Assembly (NCBI GenBank): GCA_948847595.1
Contig: CAQOGY010000006.1
Coordinates: 124,001 to 188,000, forward strand
Reading direction: 5' to 3'
Length of the DNA stretch: 64,000 bases
From: an uncultured Bacteroides sp.
Lineage (GTDB): Bacteria; Bacteroidota; Bacteroidia; Bacteroidales; Bacteroidaceae
Part shown: positions 7,909-17,001 of the stretch, piece by piece
How the letters are laid out: every line of letters begins with the position of its first letter
Numbering within the stretch: the first letter of the stretch is position 1
The notes under the pieces: model-generated
What the model was told of the DNA's origin: nothing
The model's input: the letters and a program-made list of their open reading frames with translations, nothing else
Database searches by the model: none
Position numbers and translations under genes: made by a program

Positions 7909-10005
7909 TTATCTAGCCAATGGCATCCAAACAGTCATTTCTCCTTTTCCCCTGTTTCCCCAGGCATAATAGGGAATCAAACGAATATCCACTGTCTTTT
8001 CCACTTGAACGACCGGACGATAAAGCACGCCTTCCCAAGAAGGAGCAGACGCCAAACGTGCCGTCCCTTCAAGTGCGACAATCGGACTGCCTTCGATACT
8101 GATTTTCTTGGGCGTCAGTTTAATATCCGCAGGAATGAGGACATTATCAATCTTTTCTCCATCAGTTATATCCATACTTTCCAGACAGTAAACCAACGGG
8201 CCACGCTTCACTACTACCTGATTACGAATTTCCTCTGCCAACGGATGGGCTTCGAGCAAACGTACAGGCATATCCATTATTAACTCCACCACGTCTCCCT
8301 TCTTCCATGTACGATTCACTTCCGCGTATGTATTCGCTTTTGCATGTATCTGCATCGCCTGTCCGTTTACTGTAAGTGTGGCTTTCTCACACCATTCGGG
8401 AATACGCAGAAAAAGAGAGAAAGCGCCTGCCTTCCGCGGAACTTTATCCAATGTCACACGTACAGTCCCATCCCATGGATAATCTGTCTCCTGTGTCAAG
8501 GCAATTTCTCCTTTATCTTTCCAAGTTGTAGTCAATGTATTTGCACCGTACAGATTGCAATAGATTCCTTCAGTTCCCAATGTATAAGCATAATTCTGCG
8601 CCTGACAAAGTGTGCGCAATGTATTGGGCGGACAGCAGAAACAACTGATATATTCCGTCCGTTCTTTCGGCCAACGAAGTGTATAAGGCAGATCGGCACT
8701 GATACGCAACGGATTCGTATAGAAATACTTCTTACCATCCAGACTAATTCCGCTCAGCACACTATTATAAAGGCAAGTCTCTACCAGTTCAGCATATTTC
8801 GCATCTCCCGTCACTTCCAGCATACGCCAGTTGAACAGCATATTGCCGATATTGGCACATGTTTCATTATGCGCAGTACTATTGGGCAACTGGTAAGGAC
8901 GCCCATAACTCTGGTGTACTTTCTGAATACTGTCCGGTTCATAACAAGTACCATCAGGTGAGGTACCATCATAAAGCGCTCCGCAGGCTCCGGTCACATA
9001 CATTTTGCGGGTGACAATATCATTCCAAATGCTGGTCAGGTTTTTCATTAACTGCTGTTCGCCTGTCTCCGCATATACATCCGCTACACCTGCATACAGA
9101 TAATTGGCACGTACGGCATGCCCCATCGCGCGATACTGCTCACGGAAAGGAATACGATCCTGATTATCATCCGTACCATTCTCCACCATACCGCGAATAT
9201 CAATCAGGTTCTTTGAAAGTTCAAGATAACGGGGATTTCCGGTAGCGCGATACATTTCGACTACGCCCATATAATGAGAAGGGCAAATGGCATTACGAGC
9301 CAGTTCGGCAGAAGCCGTTTCGTAAAAGTGACAAAGGAAATCCGTTGCCTTTACAGCGGCATCGAAGAGAGTTGTTTTTCCGGTGGCACGACGATGGACG
9401 ATACCCGCCATCATCAGGTGTCCCAAATTATAAGTTTCAAAGTTCAAGCGATTGGCAAAAGCCCCCTTCTCGTTTTCCGCACCTACTTTCGTACCAATCA
9501 CAGTCTGCTTGTGCTGATCGTCCAATGCATGAGAATCAATCCCTTTATTCAGTTCCTCAATGATAACGGGCGTATGTATGTAACCATCTGCACGTTGGGC
9601 TTTTATGACGCAAGCAATAAAGTTATCCATTAATTTATCCAGCTCCGGATCTTTATTGACAGCATAGACAGAAGCAACTCCTTCCATCCATTTATACATA
9701 TCTCCGTCGTGGAACGGTGGCCCCCAATGTTCCCCTTTGCACACACCGGCAGCAATCTCAAAATTACGGAAGCCATGAGAAACTTCCGGTGTATTCCAGG
9801 TGTTCCACATACTCTGCAAAGAAGTATGACTGAACACATTAAAACGATCTCCCCAAAATCCGTTTGTCCACTGCACTGCATCGACTCCGGTATTCGCCAT
9901 TTTAGCAAAACGGCTCTGACTCATATCCGTCAGTCCGTTACTTTGCGCAAATGCTCCCGTAACGGTGGCGGAAGCTAAAAGAAATAACAGCTTTATCTGT
10001 TTCAT
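7909..10005 (-). CDS. GH127 hydrolase, likely aceric acid hydrolase of RG-II chain B
   Basis: This 698-residue secreted enzyme has a signal peptide ending at FAQ (about residue 21) and an (alpha/alpha)6-barrel. It carries the hallmark cysteine/zinc site of GH127: NETCANIGNML, which supplies the Glu and first Cys, and SCFCCPPN, which supplies the adjacent Cys pair including the nucleophile. Founding GH127 enzymes are beta-L-arabinofuranosidases. A GH127 enzyme encoded next to GH141 in the B. thetaiotaomicron RG-II locus releases aceric acid from chain B. The conserved neighbourhood supports that activity here; beta-L-arabinofuranosidase is the alternative. It is the first gene of the minus-strand operon. 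Confidence 0.87.
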   Translation of the reverse strand: MKQIKLLFLLASATVTGAFAQSNGLTDMSQSRFAKMANTGVDAVQWTNGFWGDRFNVFSHTSLQSMWNTWNTPEVSHGFRNFEIAAGVCKGEHWGPPFHDGDMYKWMEGVASVYAVNKDPELDKLMDNFIACVIKAQRADGYIHTPVIIEELNKGIDSHALDDQHKQTVIGTKVGAENEKGAFANRLNFETYNLGHLMMAGIVHRRATGKTTLFDAAVKATDFLCHFYETASAELARNAICPSHYMGVVEMYRATGNPRYLELSKNLIDIRGMVENGTDDNQDRIPFREQYRAMGHAVRANYLYAGVADVYAETGEQQLMKNLTSIWNDIVTRKMYVTGACGALYDGTSPDGTCYEPDSIQKVHQSYGRPYQLPNSTAHNETCANIGNMLFNWRMLEVTGDAKYAELVETCLYNSVLSGISLDGKKYFYTNPLRISADLPYTLRWPKERTEYISCFCCPPNTLRTLCQAQNYAYTLGTEGIYCNLYGANTLTTTWKDKGEIALTQETDYPWDGTVRVTLDKVPRKAGAFSLFLRIPEWCEKATLTVNGQAMQIHAKANTYAEVNRTWKKGDVVELIMDMPVRLLEAHPLAEEIRNQVVVKRGPLVYCLESMDITDGEKIDNVLIPADIKLTPKKISIEGSPIVALEGTARLASAPSWEGVLYRPVVQVEKTVDIRLIPYYAWGNRGKGEMTVWMPLAR

Positions 10006-10081
10006 TAATATGGATAATTTAAAATTTACACAACATCTTTATAAAAAGACGTGATTATCCACGTTTTGTACTCAACAAAAC

Positions 10082-10119
10082 AAAAGCGAAGACTGTCCTG
10101 CCCGACAATCCCCGCTTTT
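10082..10119 (-). terminator. Terminator after the DUF5131 gene
   Basis: Arms AAAAGCG (10082-10088) and CGCTTTT (10113-10119) extend inward with partial pairing and are followed on the minus strand by TTTTGTTTTG. It separates the DUF5131 gene from the GH127 promoter region (10006-10081). Confidence 0.6.
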
Positions 10120-10148
10120 CTTAAACTGTATCCGAAAAGAATGATCCG

Positions 10149-10883
10149 CTATTTTTCAGGAGTATAATTCAGTTCCGCCTTTCGTGCCTGCGAATGTTGA
10201 AACTGGCGGGCAACTTTATATTCGTGTCCGTCTTTCAGCAAATAACTGCCTGTCTGCTTGAACCAAAAGCCGACATTCGCTTCCACACACTGTCGTCGAA
10301 TATCCAACACCCAGTCATAATCACACACACGGGCTTCTTTTCCCGATTCTCCTCCGGCAACGACTTGTTCCACCCAATCTCCCAGTTCTCCCCTAAAGTC
10401 AATCCGACTAAGAAGCGGCTCACAGATAATGATTTTATGTTTAATAGGAATTGCCTTATAAATAGGCAGACGATAATCCACTCTATCCTGATTCTCCATT
10501 GTGCAGCAAATCGTCACATTATCATACCCCTCTCCCCAATCGGCGGGCAGACATTGCTGTAATCTGTCAATTCGCTTGGTAATAAAAAGGAAACGGAGAT
10601 CTTGTCGTATCCGCATCATCTCCCATGCTTCAGTGCGCCATTCGTCGGCATCCTCTATCAGAAAATCAGAAGTAAAACAAGTATAGACCAAATTACCTGA
10701 CGGAATCTTATACGTCCCATTCTTTTTCTGTTGCAAAGGCAGATCAAACTTTTCCGTCTTTGTCACGACCGAACTATCCTTCCCATATTTACCATCCGTA
10801 CGGTACACATAGCAATGACGGCACCCCTCACTCAGTTTGTGACAGCCATGCCAAAGATTCCACATTGATGCTTTTTCACCCAT
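10149..10883 (-). CDS. DUF5131 / phage Gp37-Gp68 family protein, radical-SAM-like
   Basis: This 244-residue protein belongs to the family named after phage Gp37/Gp68. The N-terminus carries WHGCHKLSEGCRHCYVYR, a CX6CX2C cluster that resembles an Fe-S/radical-SAM motif though not the canonical CX3CX2C. Other family segments are FLFITKRIDRLQQCLP, IICEPLLSRIDF and VVAGGESGKEARVCDYDWV. No biochemical function is established that I can name. It has no signal peptide, stands alone on the minus strand and is bounded by hairpins on both sides. It resembles cargo of a mobile or variable region more than part of either neighbouring locus. Confidence 0.8.
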   Translation of the reverse strand: MGEKASMWNLWHGCHKLSEGCRHCYVYRTDGKYGKDSSVVTKTEKFDLPLQQKKNGTYKIPSGNLVYTCFTSDFLIEDADEWRTEAWEMMRIRQDLRFLFITKRIDRLQQCLPADWGEGYDNVTICCTMENQDRVDYRLPIYKAIPIKHKIIICEPLLSRIDFRGELGDWVEQVVAGGESGKEARVCDYDWVLDIRRQCVEANVGFWFKQTGSYLLKDGHEYKVARQFQHSQARKAELNYTPEK

Positions 10884-10936
10884 TCTCTTTTTTTCGCCAA
10901 ATGTATGTTTTATCTGTCATATATCCATAAAAAAGA

Positions 10937-10970
10937 GTGCACCTTTTTTCTATAAAAGAAAAAGGTGCAC
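10937..10970 (-). terminator. Terminator at the 3' end of the fimbrial operon
   Basis: An almost perfect hairpin runs GTGCACCTTTTTT to AAGAAAAAGGTGCAC with a short loop. It lies 65 nt beyond the stop of the last small membrane gene. A related, more degenerate copy is at 11815-11847, so the hairpin was duplicated together with that gene. Confidence 0.65.
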
Positions 10971-11035
10971 AAAACACAAACAAAACAAACAATAGAGCGA
11001 CCTTCACAGGCAGCCGGTCGGTTAAGACCATATCT

Positions 11036-11434
11036 TTAATCCGCCCATCTCGATGCAGGCAGTTTTTTCTTGCAGTATGCTTTCGTCCAGCTATAGGATT
11101 TTCTTTTCCTCAGATAAAGCGTATCTCCACAATGCTTCTTCGCTTCCCAGTCAAAGATAGAATGATGCCTGATCATCCTTTCCCACCAATAAAGAAAATG
11201 ATATGTACACAAAGGTATTAACATAAACCACCATGAAAGCCACAAGGACAATCCCAAAGCCGGCAATAACGTGAGAAAGAAACACTCTGTATATTGTCTT
11301 AAATGAATCCGGTTTTCCATTTCTTCCCAGATTTCCAAATATTTATAGCGAGTAAAACAGAAACCAAATATCATAAAAGAATGTTTCTTCTTACCAAGAA
11401 AACACTTCGCCAAACGACTGTTATATAAAATCAT
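11036..11434 (-). CDS. Small membrane protein of unknown function, paralogue A
   Basis: This 132-residue protein is not a family I recognise. A basic, aromatic N-terminus (YNSRLAKCFLG, then FTRYKYLEIWEEME) is followed by a hydrophobic stretch at residues 51-84, long enough for one or two membrane helices. A conserved tail then follows (FDWEA, HCGDTLYLRKRKS). It aligns without gaps to the 132-residue product of 11995-12393, with 92 of 132 residues identical by hand count. The strongest conservation is in HCGDTLYLRKRK and RYKYLEIWE. It is the distal gene of the fimbrial operon. Conservation of both copies argues for function, possibly as a membrane helper for envelope assembly, but this is a guess. 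Confidence 0.7.
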   Translation of the reverse strand: MILYNSRLAKCFLGKKKHSFMIFGFCFTRYKYLEIWEEMENRIHLRQYTECFFLTLLPALGLSLWLSWWFMLIPLCTYHFLYWWERMIRHHSIFDWEAKKHCGDTLYLRKRKSYSWTKAYCKKKLPASRWAD

Positions 11435-11439
11435 TATCC

Positions 11440-11622
11440 CTAATACTGTTTGTAAGTTCCACTTTGCAAATGTCCATATAATCGCGAAGATGGCAAATTG
11501 TATTCATGTCTAAGAGAACAATATCTGTCCGCAAACATGACTAATAGCATAAACTTCAAATTCCAGGCTTCGAAATACATAAAACATTCATCCAAAGATG
11601 TACACTTTTGTGTTATTTGCAT
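11440..11622 (-). CDS. Possible small ORF, 60 aa, or degenerate remnant
   Basis: This is a short open frame ending 5 nt before the start of paralogue A and on the same strand. The translation (MQITQKCTSLDECFMYFEAW, then NLKFMLLVMFADRYCSLRHE) shows no recognised domain and no clear signal. It sits where the thioredoxin-like gene would lie if the duplicated block matched the other copy, so it may be a decayed fragment or chance. Low confidence. Confidence 0.25.
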   Translation of the reverse strand: MQITQKCTSLDECFMYFEAWNLKFMLLVMFADRYCSLRHEYNLPSSRLYGHLQSGTYKQY

Positions 11623-11994
11623 AATTCGAGGTGTCTACATTCCGATTATCACAACAGAGTAACCACCCCAGTTTAACTGGTCACCGATATCGGAACATAT
11701 ATAATGAATAATATAAGCCCGAACATCTTTAATATTTTCACAAAGATACTATATTTATATGTATTTTATATGAAATATAGATAAAAATCATTCAATGATG
11801 CATTAAAATAAAAAGTGCACCCTCTCTCCCACCGGAAAGAAGATGCACAAACAAAACAAACAATAGTCTACCTTCACAGGCAGTTAACGGGTTCACGAAC
11901 CATCGGTCTGAATCTTCAGACAATGGCAGGGGCATGAACCTTCGGGGAAATGAGGTGCTTCACAGCAGCTCGTTTTGATTATACCTCTATGCAA
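11623..11994. other. Intergenic region holding a copy of the duplicated 3' block
   Basis: No convincing gene is present. From about 11811 onward the sequence repeats the segment at 10931-11015: an AAAGTGCAC hairpin (11815-11847), the string ACAAACAAAACAAACAATAG and CCTTCACAGGCAG. The gene-plus-terminator unit was therefore duplicated as a block. The AT-rich part 11700-11810 shows nothing clear. Confidence 0.6.
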
Positions 11995-12393
11995 TCAGTC
12001 CTCCCACTCCGAAGGTGGAAGTCTCTTTTTTCCATACCACTTCTTCCAGGCACAGGATTTCCGTTTTCTCAAATAAAGGGTATCGCCGCAATGTTCCCGT
12101 GCTTCCCAGTCAAAGACGGAATGATTCCATAACACTCTTTCCAACCAATACAACAAGTGATAACTCATTAATGCAAGTAACATGAACCACCACGATAACC
12201 ATACGGACAACACTAATGCCGGAAGCAGTGCCAACAACAAACATTCAAGATATTGTCTTTCATGTATCCGAAGTTCCATATACTCCCAAATCTCAAGATA
12301 TTTGTATCGGGTGAAACAGCATCCGAAAAACATGAAATAATATTTTCTTCTACCTAAAAGTAATTTCGCTAATCTGCTATTATATACTATCAT
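11995..12393 (-). CDS. Small membrane protein of unknown function, paralogue B
   Basis: This 132-residue paralogue of the product of 11036-11434 has the same layout: a basic N-terminus (YNSRLAKLLLGRRK), FTRYKYLEIWEYME, a membrane stretch at about residues 51-84 (LLLALLPALVLSVWLSWWFM) and a tail with FDWEAREHCGDTLYLRKRKS. Its start overlaps the end of the thioredoxin-fold gene by 14 nt, so it is translationally coupled and clearly in the fimbrial operon. It is likely the original copy from which paralogue A was duplicated, because it keeps the tight upstream linkage. Function unknown. Confidence 0.75.
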   Translation of the reverse strand: MIVYNSRLAKLLLGRRKYYFMFFGCCFTRYKYLEIWEYMELRIHERQYLECLLLALLPALVLSVWLSWWFMLLALMSYHLLYWLERVLWNHSVFDWEAREHCGDTLYLRKRKSCAWKKWYGKKRLPPSEWED

Positions 12394-13297
12394 ACTCGTT
12401 TAACAAATAATTGATAACTTCACTTATAGAAGAGGGTTCTTTCAATAATACCAGTTTGTCCTCATCTAATAAATATATCGAAGGAAGAGAACGTAAAGAA
12501 TACAGTTCTCTTTCAACCAGTACTTTCCTCGCATCATAACCGTTTACCCACGCAGAAGGAAAAGACTGCTGATATTCTTTCCATGTACCCGTATCGCCTT
12601 CCGTGCAAATCGTAATAAGGGCGAGTTGCGGCAAAGCTAATCCGTTATGTGGCAAGCAAGCATTTATTATTGATGCCTCAGATAGTTCCTGTATTGATTT
12701 CCGGCAATGCATGCAATCCGGATCATAAAACAACAATAAAGTATATTTAGCAGGAATATTCCATAGATTCTGAAGTTCTCCGGTAGGAAGAATGAAATCA
12801 AAATCAGCCGCTTTAGTTCCTGCCCGATTCTTTTTAAGCATTTTCAATTGATATAAAGGACGTACACGCATCATTCCATTCAGAGATTCGGAAGCTAATG
12901 CCTCTTCCAATACTGAAATATAATAATTATCATTGCGTAGCGGTGAGTCAGGCTCGTACAAATGCCGTTCCATCTGCCGCAGAAACCAATGGTTGACCCT
13001 ATCATTTACTTTAGTTTTCAACACCAGTTTTCTAAGGCTTTCACAAGCTTTGTTTTCTGTCAGCCCTGATAATCGGGAAAGATAATCCACCAACATTCTT
13101 TCTGTTGCAACCGACTTGTTTGCCCACCGGACGGTATCTGTAAAATCGTATGTATTCCAGAAACAATCTACTGATACGCTATCCTTTTGATGTACTGTCG
13201 CAGTATCCGGTTTACCTCTATTGGCGGAACAAGTACATAAAAACAAGAACATGCCCGAAATAGTATAAAACTGTAATCTTATTCTCCGCTTACTCAT
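12380..13297 (-). CDS. Thioredoxin-fold lipoprotein, DUF5106/TlpA-like
   Basis: This 305-residue protein has a lipoprotein-like signal (YTISGMFLFLCTCS). A helical N-terminal region of about 150 residues resembles DUF5106, and a thioredoxin-like domain follows from about residue 165 (FDFILPTGELQNLWNI, then YTLLLFYDPDCMHCRKSIQEL). The CMHC motif is the redox-active pair, and the cis-proline loop is seen at RSLPSIYLLD. It would act in the periplasm or at the outer membrane as a thiol oxidoreductase. Within a fimbrial operon it could assist folding or disulfide state of subunits; this is inference from context. It is followed by a 14-nt overlap with the small membrane gene. Confidence 0.75.
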   Translation of the reverse strand: MSKRRIRLQFYTISGMFLFLCTCSANRGKPDTATVHQKDSVSVDCFWNTYDFTDTVRWANKSVATERMLVDYLSRLSGLTENKACESLRKLVLKTKVNDRVNHWFLRQMERHLYEPDSPLRNDNYYISVLEEALASESLNGMMRVRPLYQLKMLKKNRAGTKAADFDFILPTGELQNLWNIPAKYTLLLFYDPDCMHCRKSIQELSEASIINACLPHNGLALPQLALITICTEGDTGTWKEYQQSFPSAWVNGYDARKVLVERELYSLRSLPSIYLLDEDKLVLLKEPSSISEVINYLLNEYDSI

Positions 13298-13355
13298 ATT
13301 CTACTATTTGATATATTCATCCTCATATTTCCTTTCACTCTTGACACTAATTGAA

Positions 13356-14978
13356 TTATCCTTCCTGACGTATCCGAAGTTCAAAATATCCATTTCTGCC
13401 AAACAGACGCACTTTTCCTTCACGCGCATTACCTGTATTATTTTCCTTTATATGGACAAAAATATAATCATTAGTAGAGTCTAACAGGGGGTAAAGAATG
13501 GCTCCTTCATGTCGCTGTTCAGCTATCCCAATCCAATCAGATAACCCAACGACTTCCCCATAATGCGTATATGGCATGGGGAGCACTGTATATGACTGGC
13601 CAATAGAGGGATAGCGTTCAACAGTCACCGTTTTTTGTAGGACTCCATATTGGATAATACTCGTAAAAGAGTATTCCGTACCTGCATTTTCACTCGATTC
13701 CGTGAAACATAAGTCCATCTCAACAGGGTTATCAGGAGTATCATTACAAACTGTTTCCCCTGTTATTTCTGTCCCGTTTGCTTTCACTGTTATCAATCTA
13801 CGCTGAAGATTGGGATAATCCGGGTCAAACATGGTGTAACCTTCCAATGATTCATCCCGGATGCACCGGTAGAAATGACCTAACACAAAAGAGTTCAGGG
13901 TTTCATTGCTGTATATGCTCCAACGAGAATTTTCAAATCCCATCTGATAGCCATTCCTTAAATAATTCTCTTGATAATCATGGGTACCATCATACTCCAA
14001 TAACATGAGTGCTTCCATATCATTAGTAAATCCATTCTTTTCCGCATTCTCGAACGAGTTAGCGCCAAATCCCGTGACACTCCGGATATTCAGTTTATAG
14101 TAATTATTGCCTACAATTGAAGTCAACGGAACTTTTTTTCCTGTAACATCATCTATTGTACATAAACGGAGTTTATAGTATCCTTCCCTTTCTGTCCCAT
14201 CCGCTGCCGTATATTTTCCATGTACAACGATATGAAATCCCTTATGAGCATCCAAACCCATATTCCGAATCTGATACAGATAAATAGGAGTTGACAAAGG
14301 AGCAAGATTACTGACAGACAAAGTAGAAGGACTGATATAATCCACGTCTGCCAATACTGAAGCTGATACAGGACAACTCAACCAATCTATTGAAGTCAAT
14401 TTAAAATTGCCGGCTGTCACTTCCACACTGAATTTCGCCACATTCCGTTTTAAACTGAAACCATTGCTGCCGTCACTTTCCATGGCATTACGAATAGTCA
14501 TCATATTGAGTGATGAAAGAGCTATGCGTCTGGTAGCCATTACAAAAGGTGGTTTTACAAGTGCTTCCGTACTTGTGCATATCTTATTTTCCAACTCCTG
14601 CAAAGTACGTATTGTCCCTTCTTCCATCGGATAATTGGCTATCAGATACAATGTATGTTCTCCTGTGGCTGAAGATATGTTCACCGTCGTCTTATATTCA
14701 TTCCCAGTCCATTCCAAATCAGGGTGCTGATGATAAACAACATCTCCCTTATGGTCGAATATCAGGAAGTCCATACTTTCCACCTTCGCTTTATCGGCAG
14801 GAACAACTGTCCCCCGCGTATGTATAACAGATTCTTGTTGTACGCTCAGCCTCAAAACCATTTGTTCCTGTACATCTCTCGGATCGTTACTCTCCGACAT
14901 TTCATCACTATTGCAAGCTCCAAAAGAGAAAAGCAATACAAACAGAGCTAATTGAATATATTTCTTTTTTACTATCAT
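13356..14978 (-). CDS. Fimbrillin-like lipoprotein with BACON-like C-terminus
   Basis: This 540-residue protein has a lipoprotein signal (ALFVLLFSFGACNSDE, lipobox FGAC). The N-terminal half has the Mfa/FimA-type beta-sandwich pattern: VESMDFLIFDHKGDVVY, HTLYLIANYP, and an NVAKFSVEV strand followed by YYKLNIRSVTGFG. The C-terminal 80 residues (DWIGIAEQ, then EGKVRLFGRNGYFELRIRQE) resemble a BACON domain, a fold often linked to glycan or mucin binding. It lies 15 nt after the preceding tip-like gene. It is probably an accessory or tip component of the fimbria that mediates attachment. Assignment rests on pattern and context. Confidence 0.65.
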   Translation of the reverse strand: MIVKKKYIQLALFVLLFSFGACNSDEMSESNDPRDVQEQMVLRLSVQQESVIHTRGTVVPADKAKVESMDFLIFDHKGDVVYHQHPDLEWTGNEYKTTVNISSATGEHTLYLIANYPMEEGTIRTLQELENKICTSTEALVKPPFVMATRRIALSSLNMMTIRNAMESDGSNGFSLKRNVAKFSVEVTAGNFKLTSIDWLSCPVSASVLADVDYISPSTLSVSNLAPLSTPIYLYQIRNMGLDAHKGFHIVVHGKYTAADGTEREGYYKLRLCTIDDVTGKKVPLTSIVGNNYYKLNIRSVTGFGANSFENAEKNGFTNDMEALMLLEYDGTHDYQENYLRNGYQMGFENSRWSIYSNETLNSFVLGHFYRCIRDESLEGYTMFDPDYPNLQRRLITVKANGTEITGETVCNDTPDNPVEMDLCFTESSENAGTEYSFTSIIQYGVLQKTVTVERYPSIGQSYTVLPMPYTHYGEVVGLSDWIGIAEQRHEGAILYPLLDSTNDYIFVHIKENNTGNAREGKVRLFGRNGYFELRIRQEG

Positions 14979-14993
14979 ATCTGTACTTTTTTA

Positions 14994-16991
14994 TCAAAGA
15001 GAGGGATAACGTAGTTTCACACAACGTACCGTATGTTTCTGATTCCGCAGTTCATCACTCGTATCACTTCCATCCGGATCGCTCATAGTGGCTACTATAA
15101 ATGTGCCATCATCATTCTTTCCCCAATAGCTGTCCGAGAAGAAATTATTGGGAAGTCCGTTGGTTCCGGCATTCAAGAAAACATAATTCATTTCTTTTCC
15201 TGTGGGCAACCGCCAAGCACCACCAGTTAAATTTGCACATACAGAAGATGCGTTTTCTTTCGTGACATTAGTAACATCTGTACTTGAAACAATAAAGTCT
15301 GAAAGTTCAGGGGGACGAACATCAAGAGTACAGTTATAGAGATATTTTTCCTCTTTATAATTGTCTATGAGGTTATAGGATCCGTAACTTATATACGCCT
15401 TTCTGGCAGGACTATTATCATTTTCTTCTATACACCATGATTCACCTGAATTAATCGCCCAATTTTCACGTATGGTAGCTAATCTCCAGCATCCTTTCCC
15501 CCTTGTTGCATGATTCTCACTCACCCCTTCAGGATAATATGCCCTACATCCAGTTTCCCGAGTGGCTCTTTTATAAAACTCATCATTATAAATGCCGACA
15601 CGCATCCAATTCGCTTCAGACCAATACCCCATGGCTTCAGCCCAAGTAACAAGAGCATTGCCACTACGATACGTTTCCGAACTATAAAGTTGTAGATTAA
15701 GCTCAACAGACACAGTACCTGATTCCAATGTAGTCACATAGGTAATATCATTACCCGTATTCCAGTTTCCACGCCTAAACCCGACACGTCCGCTCTTCTT
15801 ATTTGCATCATCATATTCTATTGTCATTTGCAGTTGATTACCGATTGTCACCTCATCAGGAAGTTTCACTTCGACCGGAGCATTACAGGCAAAACGCACG
15901 TATGAGTAAAAGCGTAGCGATTTTACTTCAACCGTCTTTTTGTTGACAGCAAGAAAACTAGCTCCCGTTATTTCAATTGGGACATTGATTTCCGACCATC
16001 CGGAAACGTTGGATTTCATCTCAAGAGACTCTTCCCCATAACCGGTTATTGCTTTAATATTCAAACTGTAATGCCTGTTGCGGGTTATATTCCATTCTGT
16101 AGAATGTGAATCAATAGAATTCATAGCGTCACCAATCGGTAGAGTATATACTCGGGTAATTCCTCTAGAGGTTCCTTTAATACGCAATACCATTCTATAA
16201 TCTTTATCTGTCGGTAAATATTCCGGCAAATAGATTTCACCGGACGACCATGTGAAATGATTTTGTTCCGTGCTGCTATTTCTCAATGAAAACATACGGT
16301 TACCTAGAAAACCTTCTTCTATCTTGTACTTACCGGCAACCAAATAACTATATTTCGGGATACGAAGAAGCTCCATAGATTCAAAGTTGACATGTTCGCT
16401 CGTGGGATTCCCGTTTTCACAAATCTCCGTACTTAGGTCGAACTTAACACTTAGTTTGGCAATCACACGTTGCAACTTTATCTCCAGTTTAGATACAGGC
16501 ACAGACACCCCCTCTGTATATATCTCATTTTTACTTCGCACATTCACATTAAGCAACTGCCGGAAAAACACAAATCTTGAAGCATTCAAGTTACTTTCCG
16601 AATTCATCCGAATACTTTTCAATTCTTCAGGGGTGTTTATTCCCGAAAGATCTACCGGTTCATTTCCTATCACATAAATATCATTGTATCCTATATAGGT
16701 AATGGCAACATAATCTTCATTTATATCTATCAATTGATTGCTGACTAAAACTTTAGGGCCATAAGGATTGGAAGTGCGTGTCGAAAAAATGATAACACGC
16801 AATTGTGATATCTCATTTTCATCCCCTGCAACAAGTTTCGGCATGATGCTGACAGGGATTTCCTTCCCTTCTCCCTGACCATTACCATCAGAAGATGCTT
16901 CTGTTCCGTCAGTACAAGCAGTGAGCAGATACAATAATGCCACAACAAAGCTATATATATAAACTAATTTCAGTCTCATTCTCCCATTCAA
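14994..16991 (-). CDS. Large fimbrial tip-like lipoprotein (DUF4906-like with FISUMP-like end)
   Basis: This 665-residue protein has a lipoprotein signal (YSFVVALLYLLTACTD). The first half resembles Mfa-type accessory subunits (QLRVIIFSTRTSN, YVIGNEP, VIAKLSVKF, HYSLNIKAITGYGEE). The last 250 residues include GKGCWRLATIRENWAINS and end with GGAWRLPTGKEMNYVFLNAG and HTVRCVKLR. This is the pattern of FISUMP/DUF1566-like modules found at the ends of surface proteins. It is therefore a candidate tip adhesin. It is tightly spaced between the Mfa2-like gene (10-nt gap) and the BACON-ending gene (15-nt gap). Ligand unknown. Confidence 0.65.
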   Translation of the reverse strand: MNGRMRLKLVYIYSFVVALLYLLTACTDGTEASSDGNGQGEGKEIPVSIMPKLVAGDENEISQLRVIIFSTRTSNPYGPKVLVSNQLIDINEDYVAITYIGYNDIYVIGNEPVDLSGINTPEELKSIRMNSESNLNASRFVFFRQLLNVNVRSKNEIYTEGVSVPVSKLEIKLQRVIAKLSVKFDLSTEICENGNPTSEHVNFESMELLRIPKYSYLVAGKYKIEEGFLGNRMFSLRNSSTEQNHFTWSSGEIYLPEYLPTDKDYRMVLRIKGTSRGITRVYTLPIGDAMNSIDSHSTEWNITRNRHYSLNIKAITGYGEESLEMKSNVSGWSEINVPIEITGASFLAVNKKTVEVKSLRFYSYVRFACNAPVEVKLPDEVTIGNQLQMTIEYDDANKKSGRVGFRRGNWNTGNDITYVTTLESGTVSVELNLQLYSSETYRSGNALVTWAEAMGYWSEANWMRVGIYNDEFYKRATRETGCRAYYPEGVSENHATRGKGCWRLATIRENWAINSGESWCIEENDNSPARKAYISYGSYNLIDNYKEEKYLYNCTLDVRPPELSDFIVSSTDVTNVTKENASSVCANLTGGAWRLPTGKEMNYVFLNAGTNGLPNNFFSDSYWGKNDDGTFIVATMSDPDGSDTSDELRNQKHTVRCVKLRYPSL

Positions 16992-17001
16992 TTATAAAGT
17001 G

